The notes under the pieces were generated by a model. It searched no databases. It saw only the letters and a list, made by a program, of their open reading frames with translations, and was not told the DNA's origin. From assembly GCF_024494355.1 (NCBI RefSeq), contig NZ_JAKNQY010000003.1, positions 7,666 through 71,665 on the forward strand: 64,000 nt of DNA, written 5' to 3'. Source of the stretch: Pseudomonas sp. Q11 (GTDB taxonomy: Bacteria > Pseudomonadota > Gammaproteobacteria > Pseudomonadales > Pseudomonadaceae). Below are positions 8,789 to 18,300 of this stretch, piece by piece (the first letter of the stretch is position 1; every line of letters starts with the position of its first letter). The position numbers were made by a program, and so were the translations under genes.

Positions 8789-9663
8789 TGCGGCATCTAG
8801 AAATGAGAGCAGCACCCACAGCCGATTTCATGCTCGAACCCATACTGGATCCCAACAAAGACCAAGGCAGCAGTCGCGACGCCATCGGCCTCGGTCAGGC
8901 TGCCGGCAAGGGCCTGAACACCCGTCACGGCACCATCCTGACCCTGGAAGACATCAGCGTCAGCTTCGACGGTTTCAAGGCCCTGAACGCGCTGAACCTG
9001 TACATCGGCGTCGGTGAACTGCGCTGCATCATCGGCCCCAACGGCGCGGGTAAGACCACGCTGATGGACGTGATCACCGGCAAGACCCGGCCCAGCCACG
9101 GCAAGGCCTGGTTCGGTGAAACCCTGGACCTGACGAGCATGAGCGAAGTGCAGATCGCCCAGGCCGGCATCGGTCGCAAGTTCCAGAAACCCACGGTGTT
9201 CGAAGCCCTGAGCGTATTCGAGAACCTGGAGCTGGCGCTGAAAACCGACAAGTCGGTGTGGGCCAGCCTGCGGGCGAAACTGACCGGCGAGCAGCACGCG
9301 CGCATCAATGAGGTGCTGGAGACCATTCGCCTCACGACTTCGGTCAATCGCCCCGCCGGGTTACTGTCCCACGGGCAAAAACAGTTCCTGGAGATCGGCA
9401 TGCTGCTGGTGCAGGACCCACAGCTACTGCTGCTCGACGAACCGGTAGCGGGCATGACCGACGCCGAAACCGAGTTCACCGCCGAGCTGTTCAAGTCCCT
9501 GGCGGGCAAGCACTCGCTGATGGTGGTGGAACACGACATGGGCTTCGTCGGCGCGATTGCCGACCACGTCACGGTGTTGCATCAGGGCAGCGTGCTGGCC
9601 GAAGGATCGCTGGCGCAGGTGCAGGACAATGAGCGAGTGATAGAAGTTTATTTGGGAAGGTGA
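8785..9663 (+). CDS. urtD: Urea ABC transporter ATP-binding protein UrtD
   Basis: UrtD is a LivG-type ATPase of the urea importer. It is 292 residues if translated from ATG 8785. A second ATG at 8788 is equally possible. The first 45 or so residues form an extension not needed for the ABC fold. The domain then begins TILTLEDISVSFDGFKALN. Walker A is GPNGAGKTTL, the signature is the LSHGQKQFLEIG form, and Walker B is LLLLDEPVAGM, followed by EHDMGF with the switch histidine. It overlaps urtC by four bases. A repeat of a different family separates it from urtE. Confidence 0.94.
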   Translation: MMRHLEMRAAPTADFMLEPILDPNKDQGSSRDAIGLGQAAGKGLNTRHGTILTLEDISVSFDGFKALNALNLYIGVGELRCIIGPNGAGKTTLMDVITGKTRPSHGKAWFGETLDLTSMSEVQIAQAGIGRKFQKPTVFEALSVFENLELALKTDKSVWASLRAKLTGEQHARINEVLETIRLTTSVNRPAGLLSHGQKQFLEIGMLLVQDPQLLLLDEPVAGMTDAETEFTAELFKSLAGKHSLMVVEHDMGFVGAIADHVTVLHQGSVLAEGSLAQVQDNERVIEVYLGR

Positions 9664-9743
9664 AGCTTCAAGCGGCAAGTTGAAAGCAAAGCCGTACACC
9701 ATCCTGCTCTTACTTGCAGCTTGAAGCTTGCCGCTTGAAGCTC
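9664..9743. repeat. GCTTCAAGC/GCAAG-type inverted repeat between urtD and urtE
   Basis: The element has arms AGCTTCAAGCGGCAAG and CTTGCCGCTTGAAGCT around a spacer of about 50 bases. It starts immediately after the urtD stop. Related copies lie at 13351-13450 and 23444-23548. It is distinct from the REP family. Confidence 0.85.
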
Positions 9744-9760
9744 TAAAAAACGGAGTTCAA

Positions 9761-10459
9761 ATGCTACAGGTCCAACACCTCCACCAATACTACGGCGGTA
9801 GCCACATCCTGCGCGGCCTGTCGTTCGACGTGAAGGTCGGCGAGGTAACGTGCCTGCTGGGCCGCAACGGCGTGGGCAAGACCACCCTGCTCAAATGCCT
9901 GATGGGCCTGTTGCCGGCCAAGGAAGGGGCGGTGAGCTGGGAAGGCAAACCCATTACCACCTTCAAGCCGCACCAACGGGTGCACGCCGGCATTGCCTAC
10001 GTGCCCCAGGGCCGGGAAATTTTCGGTCGGCTGACGGTGGAAGAGAACCTGCTGATGGGTCTGTCGCGCTTTCCGGGTTCCGAGGCCAAGGAGGTGCCAG
10101 CGTTCATCTACGAATTATTCCCCGTGCTGCAGCAGATGAAACTGCGCCGCGGTGGTGACTTGTCCGGCGGCCAGCAACAGCAACTTGCCATTGGCCGGGC
10201 GCTGGCCAGCCGTCCGCGCCTGCTGATCCTCGACGAGCCCACAGAAGGCATCCAGCCATCGGTGATCAAGGAGATCGGCGTGGTCATCAAGAAACTGGCG
10301 GCTCGGGGCGACATGGCAATTCTGCTGGTGGAGCAGTTCTACGACTTCGCCGCCGAGCTGGCTGATCAATATCTGGTGATGTCCCGGGGCGAGATCGTGC
10401 AGCAGGGACGCGGAGAAAATATGGAAGCCGAGGGTGTGCGCGGCCTGGTTACGATCTAG
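9761..10459 (+). CDS. urtE: Urea ABC transporter ATP-binding protein UrtE
   Basis: UrtE is the second, LivF-type ATPase of the urea importer and pairs with UrtD. The 232-residue protein starts MLQVQHLHQYYGGSHIL. Walker A is GRNGVGKTTLLK, the signature is LSGGQQQQLAIGRALA, and Walker B is LLILDEPTEGIQPS with EQFYDF after it. The ATG at 9761 gives the family's usual length and is preceded by a purine-rich site (AAAACGGAG). It lies 30 bases upstream of ureD, with no terminator visible between, so importer and urease genes probably share transcription. Confidence 0.95.
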   Translation: MLQVQHLHQYYGGSHILRGLSFDVKVGEVTCLLGRNGVGKTTLLKCLMGLLPAKEGAVSWEGKPITTFKPHQRVHAGIAYVPQGREIFGRLTVEENLLMGLSRFPGSEAKEVPAFIYELFPVLQQMKLRRGGDLSGGQQQQLAIGRALASRPRLLILDEPTEGIQPSVIKEIGVVIKKLAARGDMAILLVEQFYDFAAELADQYLVMSRGEIVQQGRGENMEAEGVRGLVTI

Positions 10460-10489
10460 TCTGTAGCGCTCTAACGATAATCGGAAATC

Positions 10490-11341
10490 ATGAACCTACC
10501 TGTCTCCTCACTGCCACCTTCGGCCCTGTTCACCCCCAGCTGGCATGCCGAGCTGGAACTGGGTTACGCCCGGTTCGGTGACTGCACGCGCCCGGTGCAG
10601 CGCCGCCACAAAGGTCCGCTGCGGGTGCAAAAGCATCTGTACGCCGAAGGTCCCGAAGTGTGCCAGCACATCATCGTCCACCCGCCCGGCGGAATTGCCG
10701 GCGGTGACCGGCTGGACATCGCGGCCCACGTCGGCCCCGGGGCCTGGGCGCAGTTGACCAGCCCCGGCGCGGCCAAGTGGTATCGCGCCGCCGGCCCGGC
10801 CTATCAGCAACTGAACCTGAGCGTGGCCGCGGGGGCGACCCTGGAATGGCTGCCCCAGGAAACCATCGTCTTCAGCGCCGCCCAGGCCGAACTCAACACC
10901 AGCATCGACTTGCAGGGTGACGGGCGCTTGTTCTACTGGGACATGGTGGCCCTCGGTCGGCCGGCCAGCGGTGAGCGATTTGACCTGGGGCACTTCCAGT
11001 CGCGGCTGGACATCCGCCGCGACGGGCAGTTGCTCTGGCATGAACGCCAGCGCATTGTGGGCGGTGACGGGTTGCTCGACTCGCCCATCGGGCTGGGCGG
11101 CGATCCGGTGTTTGCCACGCTGTTGGTGACTGGGGAGATGGATAGCGAGTTGCTGGAACGGTGCCGATCCCTGGGCCATGAAGTGCGCGGTGATCTGACT
11201 CAGTTGCCAGGCCTGGTCGTGGCCCGGTGCCTGGCGAGCGAGGCGCTGCTGGCGCGGGGGTGGTTGATTGAATTGTGGCGACTTCTGCGCCCGGCGTTGC
11301 TGGGGCGAGAGGCGATACCTCCCAGAATCTGGAGTACCTGA
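10490..11341 (+). CDS. ureD: Urease accessory protein UreD
   Basis: UreD (UreH) binds apo-urease and, with UreF and UreG, guides nickel into the active site. The 283-residue protein shows family landmarks: [32 protein letters not shown] at about residues 41-72, then GAKWYRA and WLPQETIVF. The gene follows urtE closely. A decayed repeat region of about 300 bases separates it from ureA. This order (ureD first, with ureEFG elsewhere) is the usual Pseudomonas layout. Confidence 0.94.
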   Translation: MNLPVSSLPPSALFTPSWHAELELGYARFGDCTRPVQRRHKGPLRVQKHLYAEGPEVCQHIIVHPPGGIAGGDRLDIAAHVGPGAWAQLTSPGAAKWYRAAGPAYQQLNLSVAAGATLEWLPQETIVFSAAQAELNTSIDLQGDGRLFYWDMVALGRPASGERFDLGHFQSRLDIRRDGQLLWHERQRIVGGDGLLDSPIGLGGDPVFATLLVTGEMDSELLERCRSLGHEVRGDLTQLPGLVVARCLASEALLARGWLIELWRLLRPALLGREAIPPRIWST

Positions 11342-11351
11342 ATTTGCTTTT

Positions 11352-11612
11352 CTGTGGGAGCAATGGTGTGCAAGCAATGAATGTCTGTGGGAGCAATGGC
11401 ATGCTGCAATTAATGTCTGTGGGAGCAAAGCTTGCTCGCGATGAACGATAACGCGGTCCTTCTGATCGACCGAGGCGCTGCTATCGCGAGCAAGCTTTGC
11501 TCCCACAGGTTTGCTTTCACAGGTTTGGTTTTCACAATTTGCTCCCACAGGTTTGGCTTTCACAGGTTTGCTTTTCACAGGTTTTGCTCCCACAGGCCCG
11601 CTCCCAGTGGGA
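11352..11612. repeat. Decayed REP array between ureD and ureA
   Basis: The 313-base gap between ureD and ureA is almost wholly repeat-derived. It has three short TGTGGGAGCAA units with GCAATG-type tails, then an intact REP pair (11419-11507). After that come repeated TTTCACAGGTTTG-like slippage units and two more half-REPs. No coding capacity is credible here. Confidence 0.8.
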
Positions 11613-11654
11613 TGTGTTTACAGCGAATTTTTTATCTGCCCTTATGGATTGCAC

Positions 11655-11957
11655 ATGGACCTGACCCCACGCGAAAAAGACAAGCTGCTGATCTTCACCG
11701 CCGGCCTCGTCGCCGAGCGGCGGTTGGCTCGCGGCTTGAAGCTCAACTACCCGGAGGCGATGGCCTATATTTCCGCCGCCCTGCTCGAAGGCGCCCGCGA
11801 CGGCCAGACCGTGGCCGAGCTGATGCATTACGGCACCACGCTGCTGACCCGCGAACAGGTGATGGAAGGCATCCCGGAAATGATCCCGGAGATCCAGGTC
11901 GAAGCGACGTTTCCCGACGGCACCAAACTGGTCACCGTCCACCAGCCGATCGCATGA
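11655..11957 (+). CDS. ureA: Urease subunit gamma UreA
   Basis: UreA is the small structural subunit of the nickel urease that hydrolyses urea to ammonia and carbamate in the cytoplasm. The 100-residue product is exactly the standard length. It begins [23 protein letters not shown] and has the typical [21 protein letters not shown] and [36 protein letters not shown] pattern. The open frame extends upstream through repeats, but the ATG at 11655 is clearly the family start. Ten bases separate it from a GNAT gene. Confidence 0.97.
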   Translation: MDLTPREKDKLLIFTAGLVAERRLARGLKLNYPEAMAYISAALLEGARDGQTVAELMHYGTTLLTREQVMEGIPEMIPEIQVEATFPDGTKLVTVHQPIA

Positions 11958-11966
11958 GGCTGCGCC

Positions 11967-12500
11967 ATGACCTATGACATTCGTGACGCCCGGCACGCCG
12001 ACTTGCCAGCGATCCGCGACATCTACAACGCCGCGGTGCTGAGCACCACGGCGATCTGGAACGAACAGGCCGTGGACCTGGGCAATCGCCAGGCCTGGTT
12101 CAGCGCCCGACAATCCCAAGGTTATCCGGTGCTGGTGGTGGTCGATGACGAGGATAATGTGCTCGGCTATGCCTCGTTCGGCGACTGGCGGCCCTTCGAC
12201 GGTTTCCGGCACACCGTGGAGCATTCGGTGTACGTGCGTGACGACCAGCGCGGTAACGGCCTGGGCGCACTGTTGATGATGGCGCTGATCGAGCGCGCCA
12301 GGGCGTGCGGCAAGCACGTCATGGTCGCGGCTATCGAAAGCGCCAACGCCGCCTCGATTCGCCTGCATGAGCGAGCGGGCTTCATCACCACCGGGCAGAT
12401 GCCCCAGGTGGGCAGCAAATTCGGCCGCTGGCTGGATTTGACTTTCATGCAGTTGATCCTCAACCCAGGGGCGCTACCGCCTGCCGTCGACAAGGAGTGA
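11967..12500 (+). CDS. GNAT N-acetyltransferase, phosphinothricin/methionine-sulfoximine type
   Basis: This 177-residue acetyltransferase resembles the Pat/MnaT group, which acetylates L-phosphinothricin, methionine sulfoximine and similar amino acids. The N-terminal motif IRDARHADLPAIRDIYNAAV is followed by the acetyl-CoA loop region RDDQRGNGLGALLM (Q/R-x-x-G-x-G/A pattern) near residues 91-104 and the ESANAASIRLHERAGF segment. A Pat-like gene between ureA and ureB is also known in P. aeruginosa, so its presence in the urease operon is conserved. The physiological substrate is not known. It starts ten bases after ureA. Confidence 0.85.
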   Translation: MTYDIRDARHADLPAIRDIYNAAVLSTTAIWNEQAVDLGNRQAWFSARQSQGYPVLVVVDDEDNVLGYASFGDWRPFDGFRHTVEHSVYVRDDQRGNGLGALLMMALIERARACGKHVMVAAIESANAASIRLHERAGFITTGQMPQVGSKFGRWLDLTFMQLILNPGALPPAVDKE

Positions 12501-12503
12501 TAA

Positions 12504-13342
<839 letters not shown>

Positions 13343-13350
13343 ATGACTTC

Positions 13351-13450
13351 AGCTGCAAGCTTTTAGCTGCAAGCTGCAAGAAACAGCGGTTTGCGGCGCT
13401 CCCCCCTGCTTTGTTTTTACTTGAGGCTTGCAGCTTGAAGCTTGCAGCTC
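13351..13450. repeat. GCTGCAAGC/GCTTGCAGC inverted repeat between ureB and ureC
   Basis: Left arm AGCTGCAAGCTTTTAGCTGC and right arm GAGGCTTGCAGCTTGAAGC enclose a spacer of about 45 bases. It is the same family as 9664-9743 and 23444-23548. It ends about 20 bases before the ureC start, so it could place a hairpin next to the ureC ribosome site. Confidence 0.85.
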
Positions 13451-13469
13451 AGTTCCGAGGAACCAGGAA

Positions 13470-15170
13470 ATGAAAATCAGTCGTCAGGCATATGCCGACA
13501 TGTTCGGCCCCACCGTCGGTGACAAGGTCCGCCTGGCCGACACCGAACTGTGGATCGAAGTGGAAAAGGACTTCACCACCTACGGCGAAGAAGTGAAATT
13601 CGGCGGTGGCAAGGTGATTCGCGATGGCATGGGCCAGAGCCAGCTGCTGGCCGCCGAGGTCGTCGACACGCTGATCACCAACGCGCTGATCATCGATCAC
13701 TGGGGCATCGTCAAGGCCGATGTCGGCCTCAAGGACGGGCGTATCGCGGCCATCGGCAAGGCCGGCAACCCGGACATCCAGCCCGACGTGACCATCGCCA
13801 TCGGCGCCAGCACCGAAGTGATCGCCGGCGAAGGCATGATCCTCACCGCCGGCGGCATCGACGCCCACATCCACTTCATCTGCCCGCAGCAGATCGAAGA
13901 GGCGCTGATGAGCGGCGTCACCACCATGATCGGCGGCGGTACAGGCCCGGCCACCGGGACCAATGCCACCACCTGCACCTCCGGGCCGTGGCACCTGGCG
14001 CGCATGCTCCAGGCCGCCGACGCTTTTCCAATGAACATCGGCTTCACCGGCAAGGGCAACGCCAGCCTGCCGGAGCCATTGGTCGAGCAAGTCAAGGCCG
14101 GCGCCATCGGCCTGAAGCTGCACGAAGACTGGGGCACCACCCCGGCCGCCATCGACAACTGCTTGAGCGTGGCCGACCAGTACGACGTGCAGGTGGCGAT
14201 CCACACCGATACCCTCAATGAATCGGGTTTCGTGGAAACCACCCTGGCCGCGTTCAAGGGCCGCACCATTCACACCTATCACACTGAAGGCGCCGGCGGC
14301 GGACACGCGCCAGACATCATCAAGGCCTGCGGCTTCGCCAACGTGCTACCCAGTTCCACCAACCCGACCCGACCGTTCACCCGTAACACCATCGACGAAC
14401 ACCTGGACATGCTGATGGTCTGCCATCACCTGGACCCGAGCATTGCCGAAGACGTGGCCTTCGCCGAAAGCCGTATCCGTCGCGAAACCATCGCCGCCGA
14501 GGACATCCTCCATGACCTGGGTGCGTTCTCGATGATCAGCTCCGACAGCCAGGCCATGGGCCGCGTCGGCGAAGTCATCACGCGCACCTGGCAAACCGCC
14601 GACAAAATGAAGAAGCAGCGCGGCGCCCTGCCCGGCGACGGCGAAGGCAACGACAACTTCCGCATCAAGCGCTACATCGCCAAGTACACCATCAACCCGG
14701 CGATCACCCACGGCATCAGCCATGAAGTGGGATCCATCGAAGTGGGCAAGTGGGCCGATCTGGTGCTATGGCGTCCGGCGTTCTTCGGCGTCAAGCCGAC
14801 CCTGATTCTCAAGGGCGGGGCGATTGCCGCCAGCCTGATGGGCGACGCCAACGCCTCGATCCCGACACCGCAACCGGTGCACTACCGGCCGATGTTCGCC
14901 AGCTACGGCGGCTCGCGGCATGCCACCAGCCTGACCTTCATCAGTCAGGCGGCCGCCGAGGCGGGGTTGCCGGAACAGCTTGGGCTGAAGAAGAAAATCG
15001 CCGTGGTCAAAGGCTGCCGCGATGTGCAGAAAACCGACCTGATTCACAACGACTATTTACCGAGCATCGACGTCGACCCACAGACCTATCAGGTCAAGGC
15101 CGACGGCGTATTGCTGTGGTGCGAACCAGCTGAAGTGCTGCCGATGGCGCAGCGTTATTTCCTGTTTTAA
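13470..15170 (+). CDS. ureC: Urease subunit alpha UreC
   Basis: UreC is the catalytic subunit of urease. The 566-residue protein retains every nickel and catalytic residue, at positions one lower than in Klebsiella UreC: His133 and His135 (DAHIHFICP), carbamylated Lys216 and His218 (GLKLHEDWG), His245, His271, flap Cys318-His319 (VCHHL) and Asp359 (SDSQAMG). The ATG at 13470 ([15 protein letters not shown]) has the site GAGGAACCAGG upstream and gives the family length. The stop is followed by an inverted repeat, so this is probably the end of the urtABCDE-ureDA-GNAT-GNAT-ureBC unit. Confidence 0.98.
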   Translation: MKISRQAYADMFGPTVGDKVRLADTELWIEVEKDFTTYGEEVKFGGGKVIRDGMGQSQLLAAEVVDTLITNALIIDHWGIVKADVGLKDGRIAAIGKAGNPDIQPDVTIAIGASTEVIAGEGMILTAGGIDAHIHFICPQQIEEALMSGVTTMIGGGTGPATGTNATTCTSGPWHLARMLQAADAFPMNIGFTGKGNASLPEPLVEQVKAGAIGLKLHEDWGTTPAAIDNCLSVADQYDVQVAIHTDTLNESGFVETTLAAFKGRTIHTYHTEGAGGGHAPDIIKACGFANVLPSSTNPTRPFTRNTIDEHLDMLMVCHHLDPSIAEDVAFAESRIRRETIAAEDILHDLGAFSMISSDSQAMGRVGEVITRTWQTADKMKKQRGALPGDGEGNDNFRIKRYIAKYTINPAITHGISHEVGSIEVGKWADLVLWRPAFFGVKPTLILKGGAIAASLMGDANASIPTPQPVHYRPMFASYGGSRHATSLTFISQAAAEAGLPEQLGLKKKIAVVKGCRDVQKTDLIHNDYLPSIDVDPQTYQVKADGVLLWCEPAEVLPMAQRYFLF

Positions 15171-15196
15171 ACCGGCGCGGTTCTTGTGCAGTTCTT

Positions 15197-15289
15197 GTGG
15201 CGAGGGAGCTTGCTCCCGCTCGGTTGCGCAGCAACCGCAAAAAAGCGAGGGCTGCTTCGCACCCCAGCGGGAGCAAGCTCCCTCGCCAC
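15197..15289. repeat. GTGGCGAGGGAGCTTGCTCCC-type inverted repeat
   Basis: Long arms GTGGCGAGGGAGCTTGCTCC and their complement end the element. The inner part contains GGTTGCGCAGCAACC and GGGCTGCTTCGCACCCC hairpins. It lies between convergent ureC and the NEL protein gene and could act as a two-way 3' end structure. Confidence 0.85.
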
Positions 15290-15331
15290 AGGGTTTCATT
15301 GCGTCCTGAAATGACCGGGGGCCGGGTCAGA

Positions 15332-18300
15332 TTACAGGTCAGTACCTTCCGGCAGCGCATCCAGCTCAGTTCGCGTCAACGACTGGACCAGCTCCGCTTC
15401 CTTGATCTTGTGTTGCAGGCCCAGCGCCTCGGACTGGCTGACGTAGTCGGCGTCCTCCAGGGTCCCGGCCGCCTTCGCTTCATCCAGTTCAATCTGGTTG
15501 GCGATGAGGGTGTCATTCAGCGCTTGGAAAGAAACCCCATGTTGCTGCTTCAAATAGTCGATCCAGAAATCCCGGCCCACCAGCGACTGAAACTGCTGGG
15601 GGGAATCGTCCAGCGCAAGAACCTCATCGGCAGCGGTATCGAGCATTTCAGGGGTGACATCTCCCAGCGTGAGAAAAACCCCGCCCGCGGGTTGCCCCGG
15701 TAGTTTCAGTCGATCCTTGAGCCCCACCCGGAAAGCCAGACGCACCTCGACCTCTTCGATCAGCGCCAGGTTTTCGAGCTTTTCCTCGTTGGTCAGGTCG
15801 GGGCGGGCGTTGATCGCGTCACGGCGCCGCTGGATATCCTTCAGGGCAATACTTTCTACCTCATCGAGGCGAAACAGCCCCTTGGCCAACTGGACCAGCG
15901 TTGCCGCCTCATCCTTTCCAACCGCCATGGCCCTGGCGTTGTGGATCATCAAGCGGATTTCCAGGTAGCTGAACGACAAGGCTGCGCGATCTTCACAGGC
16001 CGGTTGGCCGGCCAGGTCGAACAGTTCATCACGCAGTTCGGTGGAACGCCCCATCGCGTCGAGCATCTGCCAGACGCGGGCCTGGAGGTCCGGATGATCT
16101 TTCAGACCATGGTAAGAGTTAGCCAACCGATGCAACAACTCAAAAAACTCTCCCGATTGCGGTTCATCCGCCAGGCTTTGCCACAAGACTCTTTTGTGCG
16201 CCGTTTGGCCCGCAGGCAGGTTGAGCATCCATTGCTGCATATTCGACGGCCCGACCGACGCTGAAAACCCAAACGCATCGGGCAAACGCAGGACTGCCCA
16301 TTCAGGACGCGTCTGCAAGACCGTCGCCCAATAATCACGCATGCGCTGCTGGACCAACTCGTTCAACGGGTTGCCCTGCAACAACGTCACGCGATTGAGG
16401 CGTGCGGTGACATGGGCACGCTCGGCGGGCGGGTCGAGCAGGTGATCTGGCACCTGGGTCAAGCCGTTGTCGCGCAAATCAATCAGCGTCAGCGGCTGGT
16501 CGCGCAGGCCGGTGGGCCAAGCCGTGATCCCGGTACTCTTCAGGTGCAATCGTTCCAGGTCAGGCAACCTGCTGAAATCCGGCAGGCGCCCCAGCAAGTT
16601 GTGATCTAGGTCGAGGTTTTTCAAGCGGGTAAGGCCTTGCAGGATCCCGGCGCCGCGAGCAGTCAGGCCGATCCGGTTCGCATCCAGTCGCAGCGTCTCC
16701 AGATTCCTCATGCCTTCCAGGGACTGGGGAATATCGATCAACCGGTTCCTGGGCATGTCCAACCGGCGAAGGGAGGAGAAAGAACGGAGGAAGCTATCGC
16801 AGTAGTGCAGCGTCAAGCCCATGTCATGCAGCTTGAGCACACCCACATGGCTGAAGTCCGCCGTCAACTCCGGCAGTGCCCCGACGTTCACGCCACTCAG
16901 ATCAAGTCCATAGCCAATCCTGCGGCCATCCGCTCCCACAACGACCGGGGTCTGGCGCCGCCAGCATCGCTCGATTTGCTCAGCCGCCACCTCCCTGAGT
17001 GACTTCGGCACTGCCACCAGGCCATCACTTACATGGCGCCAGCCAAGGGTAGCGACCCAACGGTCCAGATCCCGACGCAGCATTTTCAGCTCGACTTTAC
17101 GTCGCTTGAGTTCCCTTACCGCGCCGTCGCCCAGTGATCGCAACAGCGCCTCGGTTTGCTCCTCCGCATAGCTCGGGTACAGCTCCAGCACCCGGCTTTC
17201 CGGCGTTCGGCCTAGGCCCAACCAATCCCGCAGTCCACCCAGGGGGTAACCGACTCGGCCCGAAGCCAGGCGCATCGGCGATTTAAAGGCAGGCTTGAGC
17301 GCGGGCATCTGCAAGCGGCTCGCCAGCGCATCCCGGCCCACCGGCGAAGCGCCGACCGCCTCTTTCAAGAGGTCGCCGTGATGAATCGAAGGTCGAGCCA
17401 TGGCCCGGCGTTCGGCATCCGGCAGGGCATGCTGCAAGGCATCGAAGACGCTGCCCCAATGGCTCAGTTCATTGCCGTTGTCGTCAAAGGCCTGGTAGCG
17501 ATCATCGTCCCTGACCACGACCTTGGTCTGCGTCGCATCCAGCGGCCCGATGCTGTCGATCAAGGCGCCGGAAACAGTCGCTTCGCGCAGTTCGATGCGC
17601 AGCGTGTCGCTCCAGCCGGGCAAGGTTTCCAGGGTGGCCAACACCAGTCGAGGCGTGTCCGCCGTGGCCAAGGCGTCCTGGTACAGGCCCTCGTAGGCTC
17701 GGTTCAGACGCACCGCGCGCTGGAAGTGGCGCAGCTCTTCGGCGATGCGCAGCGGGATGGGTTTGGTCTGGCTGGCCTCAGCGAAATTCCAGGCGGCCAT
17801 TTGCTGCAGCTCTTCGGTGCCGGCCAAGGTGATGATCTGCTCGATCGCCGTGGCCGGAACCGAAGGAAAACGCGACTTGATCAGCGCCACATGGGGGTCA
17901 CCTCTCGTCTCGCCCAGCGCGTAGTAATCGTTGAGCAACTGCACCTTTTCATTCAGCGCCGCTTCAGCGAGTGCCTGGCGCAGGTGCCCGACGCGAGCGT
18001 CCATGTTGGTTTTCGCAATCGGCGGGCTCGCCGTGGCCAACAGATCGACGCCTGCGGCATCCACCGCTTCGATCAGGTTTTTCAACAGCGCAGCCGTGCG
18101 GACCTTGTCCTCGGTCAGGCTGGCCTCACGAACCAGGGTCTCGCCTTCCGAGGGCCGGACGTATTCCCAGCGCGTCCGGCCGGAGCCGTCGACGATCTTC
18201 AGCCTCAGCCCTCTTGGCCACGGGCCGTAGTGGGTCAGCAGGTGCACCATCGGCTCGGCCAGGTCATGGCCCAGCGGCTCCTCGCTCTGCAGTTGCCCGA

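Noticed and set aside
11432..11654. N-terminal extensions of the ureA frame through the upstream repeats.
   Set aside because: The encoded residues are translated REP sequence. UreA proteins begin at the ATG at 11655.
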